A stretch of DNA of 64,000 nucleotides from Polaribacter sp. NJDZ03 (GCF_019263805.1 NZ_CP079195.1:2901001-2965000), one strand, 5' to 3'; shown: positions 1 through 9,635, counted from the first letter of the stretch. Numbers and translations: made by a program. Notes: generated by a model not told the origin, from the sequence alone.

Positions 1-1
1 T

Positions 2-2599
2 GCACAAGCTATTCAAAATTCTAATCTTTTAATTACTGGAGGTAATATAAAAACACCTCAAGAAGATTATTTAATTAGGGCAAGCAATCGTTTTTATTAT
101 GGTATAGAATTGCAAAACTTAATTGTAAGAACAGAAACAAACGGAAATATAATTAGGTTAAAAGACATTGCAGATGTTAGAGATACGTGGTCAGAAACTC
201 CAGACAGATTGTATTATAATGGTAACCTAGCAATCGATATTTCTATTAGTAATACTAATAACGAAGACTTACTTTCTTCTGCTGATAAGATTAAAGAGTA
301 TATCTATAAATTTAATCAAGAAAACCAAAATATTCATTTAGATATTACAGATGATAGAAGTGTTACCTTACAAGGTAGAACCAAACTTTTAATAGAAAAT
401 GGAGTCGTAGGTATTTTACTTGTTTTGTTTTTCTTAGCCTTATTTTTAAATTTACGTTTGGCAATTTGGGTGGCTTTTGGTTTGCCTATTTCCTTTTTTG
501 GAATGTTTATTTTAGCAGCTCAATTTGATGTTACTATAAATATTTTATCCCTTTTTGGGATGATTATTGTAATTGGTATTTTGGTGGATGATGGTATTGT
601 AATTGGAGAGAATATTTACCATCATTATTACGACTTAGGTAAATCTAAAATTCAAGCGGCAATAGACGGAACAATGGAGGTAATTCCGCCAATTGTATCT
701 GCAATTCTAACAACTATAATAGCTTTTTCTACCTTGTTTTTTGTAGATGGTAGAATTGGTAATTTCTTTAGTGAAGTATCTACAGTGGTCCTTTTAACCT
801 TAACGGTTTCTTTAATTGAAGCTTTAATTATATTACCAGCACATATTGCACATTCTAAAGCTTTAGATAGAAAAAGATTAGAAAGTGGTGAAATAAAAAA
901 GAAGAATGCAATTGATGCTTTTTTTAATAAAATAAACAGATTTGCAGATGGGGGCTTAACCAAGGTAAATCAAAAACTATATGTTCCTTTCTTAAAGTTT
1001 TCATTAAAAAACAAAGTATTTGCATTTTCAATTCCTATTGCTTTATTAATTTTTAGTTTAACATCCATTGGAGGGGGAATTGTAAGAACTTCATTTTTTC
1101 CTTCTGTTGCAAGTGATAGAATTCAGGTTACTTTAAACATGCCACAAGGAACTAATGAACACATTACAGATTCTATTATTTCGGCAATAGAAGAAAAAGT
1201 TTGGATTATTAATAAAGAATACACAGAAAAACAATCTGGAGATGATGAGGTTGTACAAAACGTAATTAAAAGAGTTGGTCCAGGGAGTGCAAATGCATCT
1301 TTAAATATTAATTTATTACCAGGAGAAAAAAGAGAGTTTGCATCATCTGAAATAACAAATTCTATTCGAGAAAAAGTTGGAAAAGTATATGGTGTAGAAA
1401 GTTTAATTTTTGGTTCTGGTGGTAACTTTGGTGGAAGCCCGGTGGCTGTGTCTCTTTTAGGAAATAATATTGAAGAGCTTAAAGCAGCAAAAGCAGAATT
1501 AAAGCTAGAGTTAGAAAATAACCCACTTTTAAAAGATATTTCAGACAATGATCCTGCAGGAATAAAAGAAGTAAGCATCACCTTAAAAGACAACGCTTAT
1601 GTACTAGGGTTAAATTTACAATCTGTAATGGCACAAATTCGTTATGGTTTTTTCGGTTTGCAAGCACAACGTTTTCAGCGTGGACAAGATGAAATTAAAG
1701 TTTGGGTACGTTATAATAAAGAAGATAGGTCTTCTATTAAAAACTTAGATGATATGCAAATTGTAGCTCCAAACGGAACTAGAATTTCGTTTTCTGAAAT
1801 TGGAAATTATCAAATTAAAAGAGGAGACATTGCTATAAATCACTTAAACGGAAAAAGAGAAATTCAAGTTTCTGCAGATTTAAAAGATGCTAAAGAAAGT
1901 GCTACAGAAATTTTAGATGATATTAAAACACGTGTAATGCCGTTAATAATTTCTAAATATCATTCTGTATCTCCACTTTACGAAGGTCAGAATAGAGAGG
2001 CCCAAAAAACTATAGATTCCTTAGAATGGTTAAAGTGGATTATTTTAGGCTTAATTTATATTGTAATTGCGTTTACATTTCGTTCTTACAGTCAGCCTAT
2101 TTTACTGCTTTTAATGATTCCTTTTAGTATGATTGGGGTTGTTTTGGGGCATTATATTCATGATTTCTCTATAAATATTTTATCTTGGTTAGGTATTATT
2201 GCTTTGGTGGGTATTATGGTAAATGATGGTTTGGTTTTAATAGGGAAGTTTAATAGCTATTTAAAAGAAGGAATGTTGTTTGATGATGCATTAATTATGG
2301 CAGGTCAATCTCGTTTTAGAGCAATTTTCTTAACTTCTTTAACCACAGTAGCTGGTTTAGCACCTTTAATGTTAGAAAAAAGTAGACAAGCACAATTTTT
2401 AATTCCAATGGCAATTTCTATTTCTTACGGAATTGCAATTGCAACTATTTTAACCTTGGTAATGTTGCCATTACTATTGTCGGTTTCTAATTCTATAAAA
2501 GTGGGAATTAAATGGTTAAAAACAGGAGAGAAAGTAAATAAAGAAGAAGTAGAAAGAGCTATTATAGAATCTAAATTCGACGAACATGAAGATCATTAG
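2..2599 (+). CDS. RND efflux transporter, inner-membrane subunit (5' end outside window)
   Basis: Inner-membrane pump of an AcrB-type tripartite exporter, which couples proton entry to export of small molecules. The reading frame is already open at base 2, so the N-terminus is missing; 865 codons remain of a family usually about 1,000-1,060 residues long. The first membrane block holds the paired acidic proton-relay motif GILVDDGIVIGENI (near bases 570-615), followed by a large periplasmic porter section. A second membrane block contains GIMVNDGLVLIGKF (near 2210-2250), the internal-repeat counterpart. The 3' end overlaps the TolC gene by 14 bp, which argues for translational coupling. The family is secure; the substrate cannot be told from sequence. 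Confidence 0.93.
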   Translation, partial: AQAIQNSNLLITGGNIKTPQEDYLIRASNRFYYGIELQNLIVRTETNGNIIRLKDIADVRDTWSETPDRLYYNGNLAIDISISNTNNEDLLSSADKIKEYIYKFNQENQNIHLDITDDRSVTLQGRTKLLIENGVVGILLVLFFLALFLNLRLAIWVAFGLPISFFGMFILAAQFDVTINILSLFGMIIVIGILVDDGIVIGENIYHHYYDLGKSKIQAAIDGTMEVIPPIVSAILTTIIAFSTLFFVDGRIGNFFSEVSTVVLLTLTVSLIEALIILPAHIAHSKALDRKRLESGEIKKKNAIDAFFNKINRFADGGLTKVNQKLYVPFLKFSLKNKVFAFSIPIALLIFSLTSIGGGIVRTSFFPSVASDRIQVTLNMPQGTNEHITDSIISAIEEKVWIINKEYTEKQSGDDEVVQNVIKRVGPGSANASLNINLLPGEKREFASSEITNSIREKVGKVYGVESLIFGSGGNFGGSPVAVSLLGNNIEELKAAKAELKLELENNPLLKDISDNDPAGIKEVSITLKDNAYVLGLNLQSVMAQIRYGFFGLQAQRFQRGQDEIKVWVRYNKEDRSSIKNLDDMQIVAPNGTRISFSEIGNYQIKRGDIAINHLNGKREIQVSADLKDAKESATEILDDIKTRVMPLIISKYHSVSPLYEGQNREAQKTIDSLEWLKWIILGLIYIVIAFTFRSYSQPILLLLMIPFSMIGVVLGHYIHDFSINILSWLGIIALVGIMVNDGLVLIGKFNSYLKEGMLFDDALIMAGQSRFRAIFLTSLTTVAGLAPLMLEKSRQAQFLIPMAISISYGIAIATILTLVMLPLLLSVSNSIKVGIKWLKTGEKVNKEEVERAIIESKFDEHEDH

Positions 2600-3914
2600 A
2601 AACACCATATTACTAGTTGGGTTTTTATATACCTTACAAGGGATTTCACAAGAAATCTTAACGAAGAAAGAAGCGCTAGAAATTACCTTAGAAAATAATT
2701 TCGGAATTAAAATAGCAAACAATAACTTAGAAGTTGCAAACAACAATAAAAGTATTTACAATACTGGTTTTTTGCCAACTGCATCTGTTTCTTCTGGGGC
2801 AAATTATAGTAATAATAATCAAACCAACACACCGCAAACGGGCGCGTCAACATCTACAACAGGTGCTGTAACTAAGTCTTATAACGCAAGTATTAGCTTA
2901 AATTATACTCTTTTTGATGGATTGGGAAGAAAATACAATTATGAGCAATTAAAAGAAACCTATAATCTAACCGAATTGCAAGCTAGAGAAACAATCGAAA
3001 ATACGTATTTACAATTGTTTACGACGTATTTTCAAATTGCAAGGTTATCAGAAAATAAAACAAACTTAGATGAGGCATTGTCTATTTCTAAACAACGTTT
3101 ACTGCGTGCAAAATATCAATACGAATACGGACAATCTACCAAGTTAGAGTTGTTAAACGCAGAGGTAGATGTAAATAATGATAGCATAACATTAATAAGT
3201 GCCAAACAGCAATTAAGCAATGCAAAACGTGGTTTAAACATTATTTTAGGAATTGAAAAAGCAGTAACTTATAATGTTGAAACGGAGGTTGTTTTTAATA
3301 AAATGATGAACTTAGAGGAGCTTCAGCAAAAAACAATTGCTAATAATTCTACCCTTAAACAAAATGAAAAAAACATTGCAATTAGTGAGTTTAACATAAA
3401 AGTAAATAAGGCTAATTATTTACCCTCTTTAGCTTTAAATACATCTTATGGTTGGAACCAGAATGATAATGAAAACCTTGCCAATGCCTTTCAACCAAAA
3501 TCTACATCATCTAACGGTTTAAATGCTGGTTTAAGTTTATCTTGGAATTTGTTTGATGGTGGAAGTACAAAAACGAGGGTTGCAAATGCAAAAATTGCTT
3601 TAGAAAATCAGCAAATACTATTAGAGCAACAAAAAGTAACCATCAATAATAATTTAAAAAATACTTGGGAGAATTATCAGAACCAATTATTTATTCTAAA
3701 AGCACAAGAACAAAACGTGTTAACCACGCAAAATAATTTTGATAGAAGTACAGAGCGTTACAAATTAGGACAGATAACTTCTATTGAATTTAGACAAGCT
3801 CAGATTAATTTTATCAATTCTAAAACGGCATATAACAATGCTAAGTTTGATGCAAAACTGATTGAATTACAGCTTTTACAATTAAGTGGAGATATTTTAA
3901 ATGTGAATTTTTAA
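2586..3914 (+). CDS. TolC-family outer-membrane efflux protein
   Basis: Outer-membrane channel partner of the RND pump just upstream, 442 residues. It has a hydrophobic signal peptide (residues 1-21, ending LQGIS-Q) followed by the two tandem TolC repeats, rich in Asn/Gln and long amphipathic helices. The phrase LNYTLFDGLGRK (about residue 109) and its counterpart LSWNLFDGGSTKT (about 318) mark the equivalent beta-barrel turns of the two halves. The ATG overlaps the pump gene by 14 bp. It would form the trimeric exit duct across periplasm and outer membrane. The matching periplasmic adaptor is presumably upstream of the window. Confidence 0.92.
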   Translation: MKIIRNTILLVGFLYTLQGISQEILTKKEALEITLENNFGIKIANNNLEVANNNKSIYNTGFLPTASVSSGANYSNNNQTNTPQTGASTSTTGAVTKSYNASISLNYTLFDGLGRKYNYEQLKETYNLTELQARETIENTYLQLFTTYFQIARLSENKTNLDEALSISKQRLLRAKYQYEYGQSTKLELLNAEVDVNNDSITLISAKQQLSNAKRGLNIILGIEKAVTYNVETEVVFNKMMNLEELQQKTIANNSTLKQNEKNIAISEFNIKVNKANYLPSLALNTSYGWNQNDNENLANAFQPKSTSSNGLNAGLSLSWNLFDGGSTKTRVANAKIALENQQILLEQQKVTINNNLKNTWENYQNQLFILKAQEQNVLTTQNNFDRSTERYKLGQITSIEFRQAQINFINSKTAYNNAKFDAKLIELQLLQLSGDILNVNF

Positions 3915-3918
3915 AAAA

Positions 3919-3962
3919 CTGATTTTGATCATATTTTAAAATCATCTTATTTTTTATTTTTG
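3919..3962 (+). promoter_or_regulatory. Crp/Fnr-like promoter of the small membrane protein gene
   Basis: A TGAT-TTTG-ATCA dyad occupies 3920-3931 (flanked c...t, so 8 of 10 matches to the FNR consensus TTGAT-N4-ATCAA). A perfect Bacteroidota -7 box TATTTTTG lies at 3955-3962. The dyad centre is 36.5 bp from the last base of the box, about -41 from the expected transcription start, which is the classical class II activator position. Four other promoters in this window show the same distance. No clear -33 element is needed in such a layout. Motifs are seen directly; regulation is inferred. Confidence 0.6.
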
Positions 3963-3975
3963 AATTCAAAATTAG

Positions 3976-4113
3976 ATGAATATGAGCTTTTTAAATATAC
4001 CACAAGTTTCTTGGGTAAATGGTACCATTATGATAGGCGTTTTTGCTGTAGTTGTTGTTGGCTTAGTTGTAGTCGTTTATTTATTAATGAGTACAGATAA
4101 AAAAGCAAAGTAA
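3976..4113 (+). CDS. Small single-pass membrane protein (45 aa)
   Basis: A short gene of 45 codons (or 43 if the second ATG at 3982 is used). It encodes a polar N-terminus with NIPQVSWVNG, one strongly hydrophobic helix (about residues 17-38, rich in Val), and a basic tail STDKKAK. The sequence has a promoter with an FNR-type dyad just upstream and a good hairpin terminator just downstream, so it looks like a monocistronic gene rather than chance. The pattern resembles small accessory subunits of respiratory complexes, but no family was recognised. The function is unknown; the regulatory context suggests a role in low-oxygen or redox physiology. Confidence 0.6.
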   Translation: MNMSFLNIPQVSWVNGTIMIGVFAVVVVGLVVVVYLLMSTDKKAK

Positions 4114-4131
4114 TTATTACCTAATATATAC

Positions 4132-4158
4132 AAAAGCCTGAGTTTATCTCGGGCTTTT
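4132..4158 (+). terminator. Rho-independent terminator
   Basis: Inverted repeat AAAAGCCTGAG / CTCGGGCTTTT with a 5-6 nt loop and one G-T pair, ending in a short T run. It lies 18 bp after the stop codon of the 45-residue membrane protein gene and separates it from the Crp/Fnr gene. Confidence 0.8.
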
Positions 4159-4234
4159 ATTGTTGCAATAAATTTCAATATCCTTTATTTATAAAAAACG
4201 TTTCACTATTTTTATAGATGAAAAATAAAGTAAA

Positions 4235-4867
4235 ATGACAAGTAAGTTAGAAATTAATTTTGGCTATCTTTTAGAAAAAGATTTAATTTCAGAAATAGAA
4301 GAATTAGGGGTTTTTAAAACCTTTAAAGAAGATACAACCATTATAGAAGTTGGAGATTATATTAAATCGATGCCTTTACTAATTTCTGGTGCTATTAAAA
4401 TTCTTAGAGAAGATGAGCATGGAGATGAGATTGTTTTATACTATTTAGAAAAAGGAGATACTTGTGCCATGACACTTTCTTGCTGTATGGGACAAACAAA
4501 AAGTAAGATTAGAGCGGTTGCAGAAACAAATGTTGAATTAATTATGTTGCCAAAAGAAAAAATGGCAGAATGGTTAGGGAAATATAAAACGTGGCAATCT
4601 TATATTTTACAAACCTATCATAACAGAATGGATGAGCTTTTAGAAGCTTTAGATACCATCGCTTTTCTAAAAATGGACGAGCGTCTTTTTAAATATCTTA
4701 AAGATAAGGCAATGGTTACCCACAATGATGTTTTAAATGTTACCCACAAACAAATTTCTGAAGATTTACATACCTCTAGAGTTGTAATTTCTAGATTGCT
4801 TAAAAAGTTAGAAAACGAAAGTAAAATTCAATTATTTAGAAATAGTATTAAAGTTTTAGAACTGTAA
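4235..4867 (+). CDS. Crp/Fnr-family transcriptional regulator
   Basis: A 210-residue DNA-binding regulator with an N-terminal cyclic-nucleotide-binding-type beta-roll (about 25-115), a dimer helix (about 118-145) and a C-terminal winged HTH (about 150-210). Recognition helix: HTSRVVISRLLKK. Aligned with CRP and FNR, R182 and R187 keep the two DNA-contacting arginines, but the glutamate that reads the G:C pair (CRP E181, FNR E209) is V183. There is no N-terminal FNR-type cysteine cluster; C77, C83 and C84 lie in the beta-roll (motif GDTCAMTLSCCM), a common Bacteroidota variant whose ligand is unclear. Its stop codon lies within the dyad of the next gene's promoter. It is a good candidate to act on the nearby GTAAC-N4-GTTAC sites. 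Confidence 0.9.
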   Translation: MTSKLEINFGYLLEKDLISEIEELGVFKTFKEDTTIIEVGDYIKSMPLLISGAIKILREDEHGDEIVLYYLEKGDTCAMTLSCCMGQTKSKIRAVAETNVELIMLPKEKMAEWLGKYKTWQSYILQTYHNRMDELLEALDTIAFLKMDERLFKYLKDKAMVTHNDVLNVTHKQISEDLHTSRVVISRLLKKLENESKIQLFRNSIKVLEL

Positions 4868-4907
4868 CATTAGTTACTGTGTAATTTAAAGTGGAGTCTT
4901 ATTTTTG
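4864..4907 (+). promoter_or_regulatory. Crp/Fnr-like promoter of the haem lipoprotein gene
   Basis: Perfect dyad GTAAC-ATTA-GTTAC at 4864-4877, overlapping the last codon and the TAA stop of the regulator gene, followed by a -7 box TATTTTTG at 4900-4907. Centre-to-box-end distance is 36.5 bp. The start codon at 4919 is 11 bp past the box, so the leader would be only about 5-7 nt. Confidence 0.7.
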
Positions 4908-4918
4908 TAATAAAAATA

Positions 4919-5890
4919 ATGAAATATTTTACTATTTTCATCGCAATTACTTTTCTTTTCGGTTGTAAAGATTCTAAAAAACCGCCCTATTCTAAGAAGA
5001 ATAACGTTTCAGAAATGCAAAACCATGCTGGTAAAAAGTTAATGGAAACAAACTGCTATGCTTGCCACAACCCAACAACAATAGAAGGTAATAGAATTGC
5101 ACCACCAATGATTGCTATTAAAAGACGTTATTTAATGGGCAACAGTTCTAAAGAATCTTTTATCAATTCTTTGCAAGATTTTATTAAAAACCCAACAGTA
5201 GAAAATGCTAAAATGTATGGAGCTGTAAAACGATTTGGAGTAATGCCAAAACAGGCTTTTCCTGAAGAAACCATTAAACAAATTGCAGATTATATGTTTA
5301 AGTTTGATATTGAAAAACCAACATGGTTTGAAGAACATTATAATAAACAGCATGGCAATAGTAACGGAATGCAAAAACAGCCCCAAGGAAATAATTTAAA
5401 AAAGTTATCTTATGGAGAACAAGGTTTAAAATACGCACTTTCTACCAAGACAGTTTTAGGGGGGAATTTAATGAGTAAAATGCAAAAAGAAGGAACGCTA
5501 GCTGCATTAAAGTTTTGTAATGTAAATGCATTCCCTTTAACAGATAGTATGTCTGTGGTACACAAAGCAACCATAAAAAGAGTGTCTGATAAGCCTAGAA
5601 ATCTTAAAAATAAAGCAACTGCTATAGAAAATGGATATATTACAGTGTTTAAAGAAGAGGCTAAATTAAATAAAGCGTCAGTACCAATTGTGGTAGAAGC
5701 TGCAGAAAATGTAAAAGTATATTATCCGATTAAAACAAATGGCATGTGTTTGCAATGTCATGGCCAACCAACCTTAGATATTAAAAGCACTACATTAGCA
5801 CAAATAGAAAAGTTATATCCAAAAGATTTGGCAATTGGATATAGTGAAAATCAAGTGAGAGGAATCTGGAGTATTACCTTTAATAAATAA
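4919..5890 (+). CDS. c-type haem lipoprotein: cytochrome c domain plus DUF3365 (Tll0287-like) domain
   Basis: A 323-residue exported lipoprotein (signal ending LFGC, lipidated Cys16). The first domain has the haem c attachment motif CYACH (46-50) followed by a cytochrome c core with [12 protein letters not shown] supplying a likely Met ligand (around residue 105-115). The second domain, about 160-323, resembles DUF3365/Tll0287-like haem sensor domains and carries CLQCH (277-281), so two haems are expected. It likely transfers or senses electrons in the periplasm. The adjacent Crp/Fnr gene, the dyad promoter and the thioredoxin 17 bp downstream suggest a redox-responsive unit. The DUF3365 name is from recall; the haem motifs are seen directly. 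Confidence 0.82.
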   Translation: MKYFTIFIAITFLFGCKDSKKPPYSKKNNVSEMQNHAGKKLMETNCYACHNPTTIEGNRIAPPMIAIKRRYLMGNSSKESFINSLQDFIKNPTVENAKMYGAVKRFGVMPKQAFPEETIKQIADYMFKFDIEKPTWFEEHYNKQHGNSNGMQKQPQGNNLKKLSYGEQGLKYALSTKTVLGGNLMSKMQKEGTLAALKFCNVNAFPLTDSMSVVHKATIKRVSDKPRNLKNKATAIENGYITVFKEEAKLNKASVPIVVEAAENVKVYYPIKTNGMCLQCHGQPTLDIKSTTLAQIEKLYPKDLAIGYSENQVRGIWSITFNK

Positions 5891-5907
5891 AAAAAACAAA
5901 TCTTAGT

Positions 5908-6207
5908 ATGCCTAACTTTACCGAAATTATAAATCAAGATAAACCTGTTTTAGTAGATTTTTTCGCAGAATGGTGTGGGCCTTGTAAAACCATGAGTCCA
6001 ATTTTAAAAGAAGTAAAAGACGCATTAGGTGATGCTGTTTCTATTGTTAAAATAGATGTTGATAAAAACCAATCGTTAGCAGCAAAATATGAAGTTAGAG
6101 GGGTACCAACCTTCATTTTATATAAGTCTGGAAAACAAGTTTGGAGACAATCTGGTGCAGTACCTAAAAACCAGTTAATCACTATTATAAATAACAGTGG
6201 TAAGTAA
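5908..6207 (+). CDS. trxA: Thioredoxin
   Basis: A 99-residue cytoplasmic thioredoxin with the active-site WCGPC at residues 22-26, the cis-proline segment RGVPTFILY, and no signal peptide. It starts 17 bp after the haem lipoprotein gene and is probably co-transcribed with it. It would reduce protein disulfides using electrons from thioredoxin reductase. Genomes of this group usually have several thioredoxins, so trxA is a family name rather than proof that this is the main one. Confidence 0.9.
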   Translation: MPNFTEIINQDKPVLVDFFAEWCGPCKTMSPILKEVKDALGDAVSIVKIDVDKNQSLAAKYEVRGVPTFILYKSGKQVWRQSGAVPKNQLITIINNSGK

Positions 6208-6354
6208 TTTAATAGTAGGTTGATTAGAAATAGTTTTCTAAAAAGGACATTTTTGTCAATCTGAATTTATTTCAGATGCTTATAAAGGTAGAACTTGATT
6301 AAGTTGATTTTTTGAAAAAGTTAAGTCTTTTAAACCTTTTTTAGACAGCCTCTT

Positions 6355-7944
6355 TTATTTAGAAATACAATCTAAACTATAAAAACCACCACAATTTTCG
6401 GTTCTCTTTTTAGAGAATTGTGTAATTAAATATGCAGTTGTAATTAAGTTTCTCAGTTCACATAAATCTATAGAAAGCTCAGAATGGTCATAGAGGCGTT
6501 TGTTGTCTTCATAAAGTACTTTTAAACGCTTTTCTGCGCGTAGCAAACGCTCATTAGAACGTACGATGCCTACATAATTACTCATAATAGTTTTTACTTC
6601 ATTTCTATCATGCGTAATTAATACTTTTTCCATGTTTTTAATAACACCACTATCATTCCAAACAGGAATATCTTTTGGGGTTTTGGCTTTATTATATTTT
6701 TTAGAAATGCTTAAAAATGCATTATGAGCATATACCAGTCCTTCTAATAAAGAGTTAGATGCCAATCTATTTCCGCCATGTAAACCAGTTCTGGTAACCT
6801 CACCACAAGCGTATAATTTCTTGATAGATGTTTTTGCTTTTTTGTTCACATTTACACCGCCACAAATATAATGAGCTGCAGGTACTACAGGAATATAGTC
6901 TTTGGTTACATCAATATTTAAAGATGCACATTTTTCTGTAATATTAGGAAAATGCTCTTTAAATTTTACCATGTCTAAATTAGTACAATCTAAATATACA
7001 TGCGGTTTTCCACTCTTTTTTAATTCATTATCAATGGCTCTTGCAACAATATCTCTAGAGGCTAATTCTTCTCTTTCATCATATTTATGCATAAAAAAAT
7101 CACCATTGTAATCTCTTAGTTTTGCACCAAATCCTCGCACAGCTTCGGATATTAAAAAGGCAGGATATTCGCCTGGGTTGTACAACGCGGTTGGGTGAAA
7201 CTGTATAAATTCCATTTCAGAAATTTCTGCCTTTGCACGGTATGCAATTCCTATTCCGTCTCCAGTTGCCACAGTTGGGTTTGTAGTAGTTTCGTAAACT
7301 TGCCCATTTCCTCCAGAAGCTAAAAGTGTAAATTTGCTTACAAAGGTTTTTACTTTATCTTCTTTAATATCTAAAACATAAGCACCATAACAAGAAATTT
7401 TGCCATTTCGCTTTGTTTTGGTCTTTTTAGTTTGATGCTCTGTAATTAAATCTATTGCGTAATGATAGGTAAGAAATTCTATGTTTGGTTGTGCATTTAC
7501 TTGCGCTAATAAAGCACGTTCTATTTCTGCACCTGTAATATCTGTATGATGTAAAATTCTGTTTTGCGAATGTCCGCCTTCACGACCTAAATCATAGTTT
7601 CCATTTTCATTTTCATCAAATTCTGTTCCCCAATTTATTAACTCTTGCAGTCTATCTGGTGCATTTTCTACAACCATTCTTACCACTTCTTCATCGCACA
7701 AACCATCACCGGCAACTAAAGTATCATTTATATGTTGTTCAAAAGTATCTACAGTTTTGTTGTAAACGGTTGCAATACCACCTTGGGCATATTTTGTGTT
7801 AGATTCGCTTTGTTTGTCTTTAGTAACAATAACAACTTTAGCATCTTTGTGTTCTATGGCAACTTTTAAAGCAAAAGTTAATCCAGAAACTCCAGAACCA
7901 ATTACTAAAAAATCGGTAGAGATTATGTTTTTATCAGGTAACAT
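6355..7944 (-). CDS. nadB: L-aspartate oxidase
   Basis: FAD enzyme that oxidises L-aspartate to iminoaspartate, the first step of bacterial NAD synthesis. 529 residues, usual length. The dinucleotide-binding motif GSGVSGL is near residue 17, AQGGIATVY near 53, and the fumarate reductase-like active-site segments EFIQFHPTALY and GEVTRTGLHGGNRLASNSLLEG are intact. Second gene of a nadA-nadB operon, starting 9 bp after nadA ends, so the two products are made together for direct use of the unstable intermediate. Confidence 0.96.
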   Translation of the reverse strand: MLPDKNIISTDFLVIGSGVSGLTFALKVAIEHKDAKVVIVTKDKQSESNTKYAQGGIATVYNKTVDTFEQHINDTLVAGDGLCDEEVVRMVVENAPDRLQELINWGTEFDENENGNYDLGREGGHSQNRILHHTDITGAEIERALLAQVNAQPNIEFLTYHYAIDLITEHQTKKTKTKRNGKISCYGAYVLDIKEDKVKTFVSKFTLLASGGNGQVYETTTNPTVATGDGIGIAYRAKAEISEMEFIQFHPTALYNPGEYPAFLISEAVRGFGAKLRDYNGDFFMHKYDEREELASRDIVARAIDNELKKSGKPHVYLDCTNLDMVKFKEHFPNITEKCASLNIDVTKDYIPVVPAAHYICGGVNVNKKAKTSIKKLYACGEVTRTGLHGGNRLASNSLLEGLVYAHNAFLSISKKYNKAKTPKDIPVWNDSGVIKNMEKVLITHDRNEVKTIMSNYVGIVRSNERLLRAEKRLKVLYEDNKRLYDHSELSIDLCELRNLITTAYLITQFSKKRTENCGGFYSLDCISK

Positions 7945-7953
7945 TTTAAGGCG

Positions 7954-8949
7954 TTATTTAGAAAGTTCTAGCATTCTGTTTATAGGAATTATTGCTTTTT
8001 CACATAATTCTGCTTCTACTTCTATATTTGGTAACTCGTGTTTTAAACATAAATACAATTTTTGCATTGTATTCATTTTCATATATGCACATTCACTACA
8101 AGCACATGTATTATCTTCTTTCGCCGGAGCAGGAATAATTATTTTATCAGGATTTTCTTGTAACATTTGAAACAAAATACCAGCTTCTGTAGCAACAATA
8201 AATTTCTTTTTATCACTATTTCTAACATGGTTTAAAAGGCCAGAAGTAGAACCAATATATTTAGCAACCTTAAGCATGTGCGCTTCAGATTCTGGATGCG
8301 CAATTAATTCTGCATCTGGATGTTCTTGATATAAGTCGATTAACTTTTCCATAGAAAAAGCTTCATGTACCATACAAGCTCCGTCCCAAAGTAACATTTC
8401 TCTTCCTGTTTCTTTATTTAAATAAGCACCCAAATTTCTGTCAGGAGCAAAAATAATTGGTTGGTCTAAAGGAATTGAATCGATAATTTTTCTAGCGTTA
8501 GATGAGGTACAAACGTAATCGCTTAAAGCTTTTATTTCTGCAGAGCAATTTATGTAAGTAACAACTAAGTGATCTGGATGTTTCTTTTTAAAGTCTGAGA
8601 ACTGTTCTGGCGGACAAGAATCTGCCAAAGAACAACCAGCTAATAAGTCTGGTAATAAAACTTTTTTAGTCGGATTTAATATTTTTGCAGTTTCTGCCAT
8701 AAAATGAACTCCTGCAAAAACAATAATGTCTGCATCTGTTTTAGCGGCTTGTTGTGCTAAAGCCAAACTATCACCTACAAAATCTGCAATTTCTTGAATC
8801 TCATCTATTTGATAGTAATGCGCTAAAATAACGGCATTCTTCTCTTTTTTTAGTTTCAAAATCTCCTCAACATAATCAATATTAGGAGTTTCAATATCTA
8901 AAAATCCTTTTTTGTTGAGGTTTTTTTTTGCACTAACTAAAGTTTTCAT
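7954..8949 (-). CDS. nadA: Quinolinate synthase A
   Basis: Condenses iminoaspartate with dihydroxyacetone phosphate to quinolinate using a [4Fe-4S] cluster. 331 residues. The usual motifs are present: [54 protein letters not shown] and the C-terminal [14 protein letters not shown], which supplies cluster cysteines. First gene of the operon with nadB. A -7 box TATATTTG lies on the minus strand 27 bp upstream of the ATG. Together with pncA-pncB in the same window, both routes to NAD are represented. Confidence 0.96.
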   Translation of the reverse strand: MKTLVSAKKNLNKKGFLDIETPNIDYVEEILKLKKEKNAVILAHYYQIDEIQEIADFVGDSLALAQQAAKTDADIIVFAGVHFMAETAKILNPTKKVLLPDLLAGCSLADSCPPEQFSDFKKKHPDHLVVTYINCSAEIKALSDYVCTSSNARKIIDSIPLDQPIIFAPDRNLGAYLNKETGREMLLWDGACMVHEAFSMEKLIDLYQEHPDAELIAHPESEAHMLKVAKYIGSTSGLLNHVRNSDKKKFIVATEAGILFQMLQENPDKIIIPAPAKEDNTCACSECAYMKMNTMQKLYLCLKHELPNIEVEAELCEKAIIPINRMLELSK

Positions 8950-8976
8950 AAAAAGTGTTTATTATTAACTACGTTG

Positions 8977-8984
8977 CAAATATA
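8977..8984 (-). promoter_or_regulatory. -7 box of the nadA-nadB promoter
   Basis: CAAATATA on the plus strand reads TATATTTG on the minus strand, a perfect TAnnTTTG match 27 bp before the nadA start. No clear -33 TTG was found at the usual distance and no Crp/Fnr-like dyad is present at the 36.5-bp position. Confidence 0.5.
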
Positions 8985-9053
8985 AACTCTATTTTGTTGG
9001 TAGGAAAATGATTGGCGTCATTCTGTTAAATTATGGTTGTAATAAGCTAAAAA

Positions 9054-9635
9054 ATGAACTTATCTGAAAATTTTTGGGAAAACAAGTATCAATCAAACAA
9101 AATTGGTTGGGATTTAGGAGTGGTTTCTCCACCATTAAAAATATATTTTGATCAATTAACAAATAAAGACTTAAAAATTTTAATTCCAGGAGGAGGAAAT
9201 TCTTACGAAGCAGAATATCTTTTTAATAATGGTTTTACCAATGTTTATGTGGTAGATTTAGCTAAAAGTGCCCTAGAAAATATTAAAAAAAGGGTTCCAG
9301 GTTTTCCTGAATCACAATTAATTTTAGGTGATTTTTTTGATGTAAATCAAACTTTTGATTTGATTATTGAACAAACTTTTTTCTGTGCAATTCAGCCTGA
9401 TTTAAGAGGAAAGTATGCAGGTAAAATGAATTATTTATTGAGAGATAAAGGGAAGTTAGTAGGGTTGCTTTTTGATGCAAAACTAAATGATGATCATCCA
9501 CCTTTTGGTGGAAGTAAAACAGAATATACTACTTATTTCGATTCTCATTTTATAATGGATGTTTTTACAGCATGTTATAATTCTTACCCTAACAGACAAG
9601 AAATGGAGTTGTTTGTAAAGTTTTTGAAAAAGTAA
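9054..9635 (+). CDS. SAM-dependent methyltransferase, TPMT (thiopurine methyltransferase) family
   Basis: A 193-residue class I methyltransferase. It begins with the family hallmark FWENKYQSNKIGWDLG, followed by the SAM motif ILIPGGGNSYEAEYLF (about 43-58), motif II VYVVDLAKSALEN and the acidic GDFFD turn. Bacterial members methylate sulfur, selenium or halide substrates; the actual substrate is not visible. Single gene, divergent from nadA. A near-match -7 box TATGGTTG at 9032-9039 with a TTG 17 bp upstream (9012-9014) may be the promoter. It is convergent with the TlpA-like gene, leaving a 40-bp gap. Confidence 0.85.
   Translation: MNLSENFWENKYQSNKIGWDLGVVSPPLKIYFDQLTNKDLKILIPGGGNSYEAEYLFNNGFTNVYVVDLAKSALENIKKRVPGFPESQLILGDFFDVNQTFDLIIEQTFFCAIQPDLRGKYAGKMNYLLRDKGKLVGLLFDAKLNDDHPPFGGSKTEYTTYFDSHFIMDVFTACYNSYPNRQEMELFVKFLKK

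Noticed and set aside
1123..1593. 156-codon minus-strand frame within the first RND gene
   Set aside because: It is a shadow of the efflux pump coding frame, with composition expected from the opposite strand.
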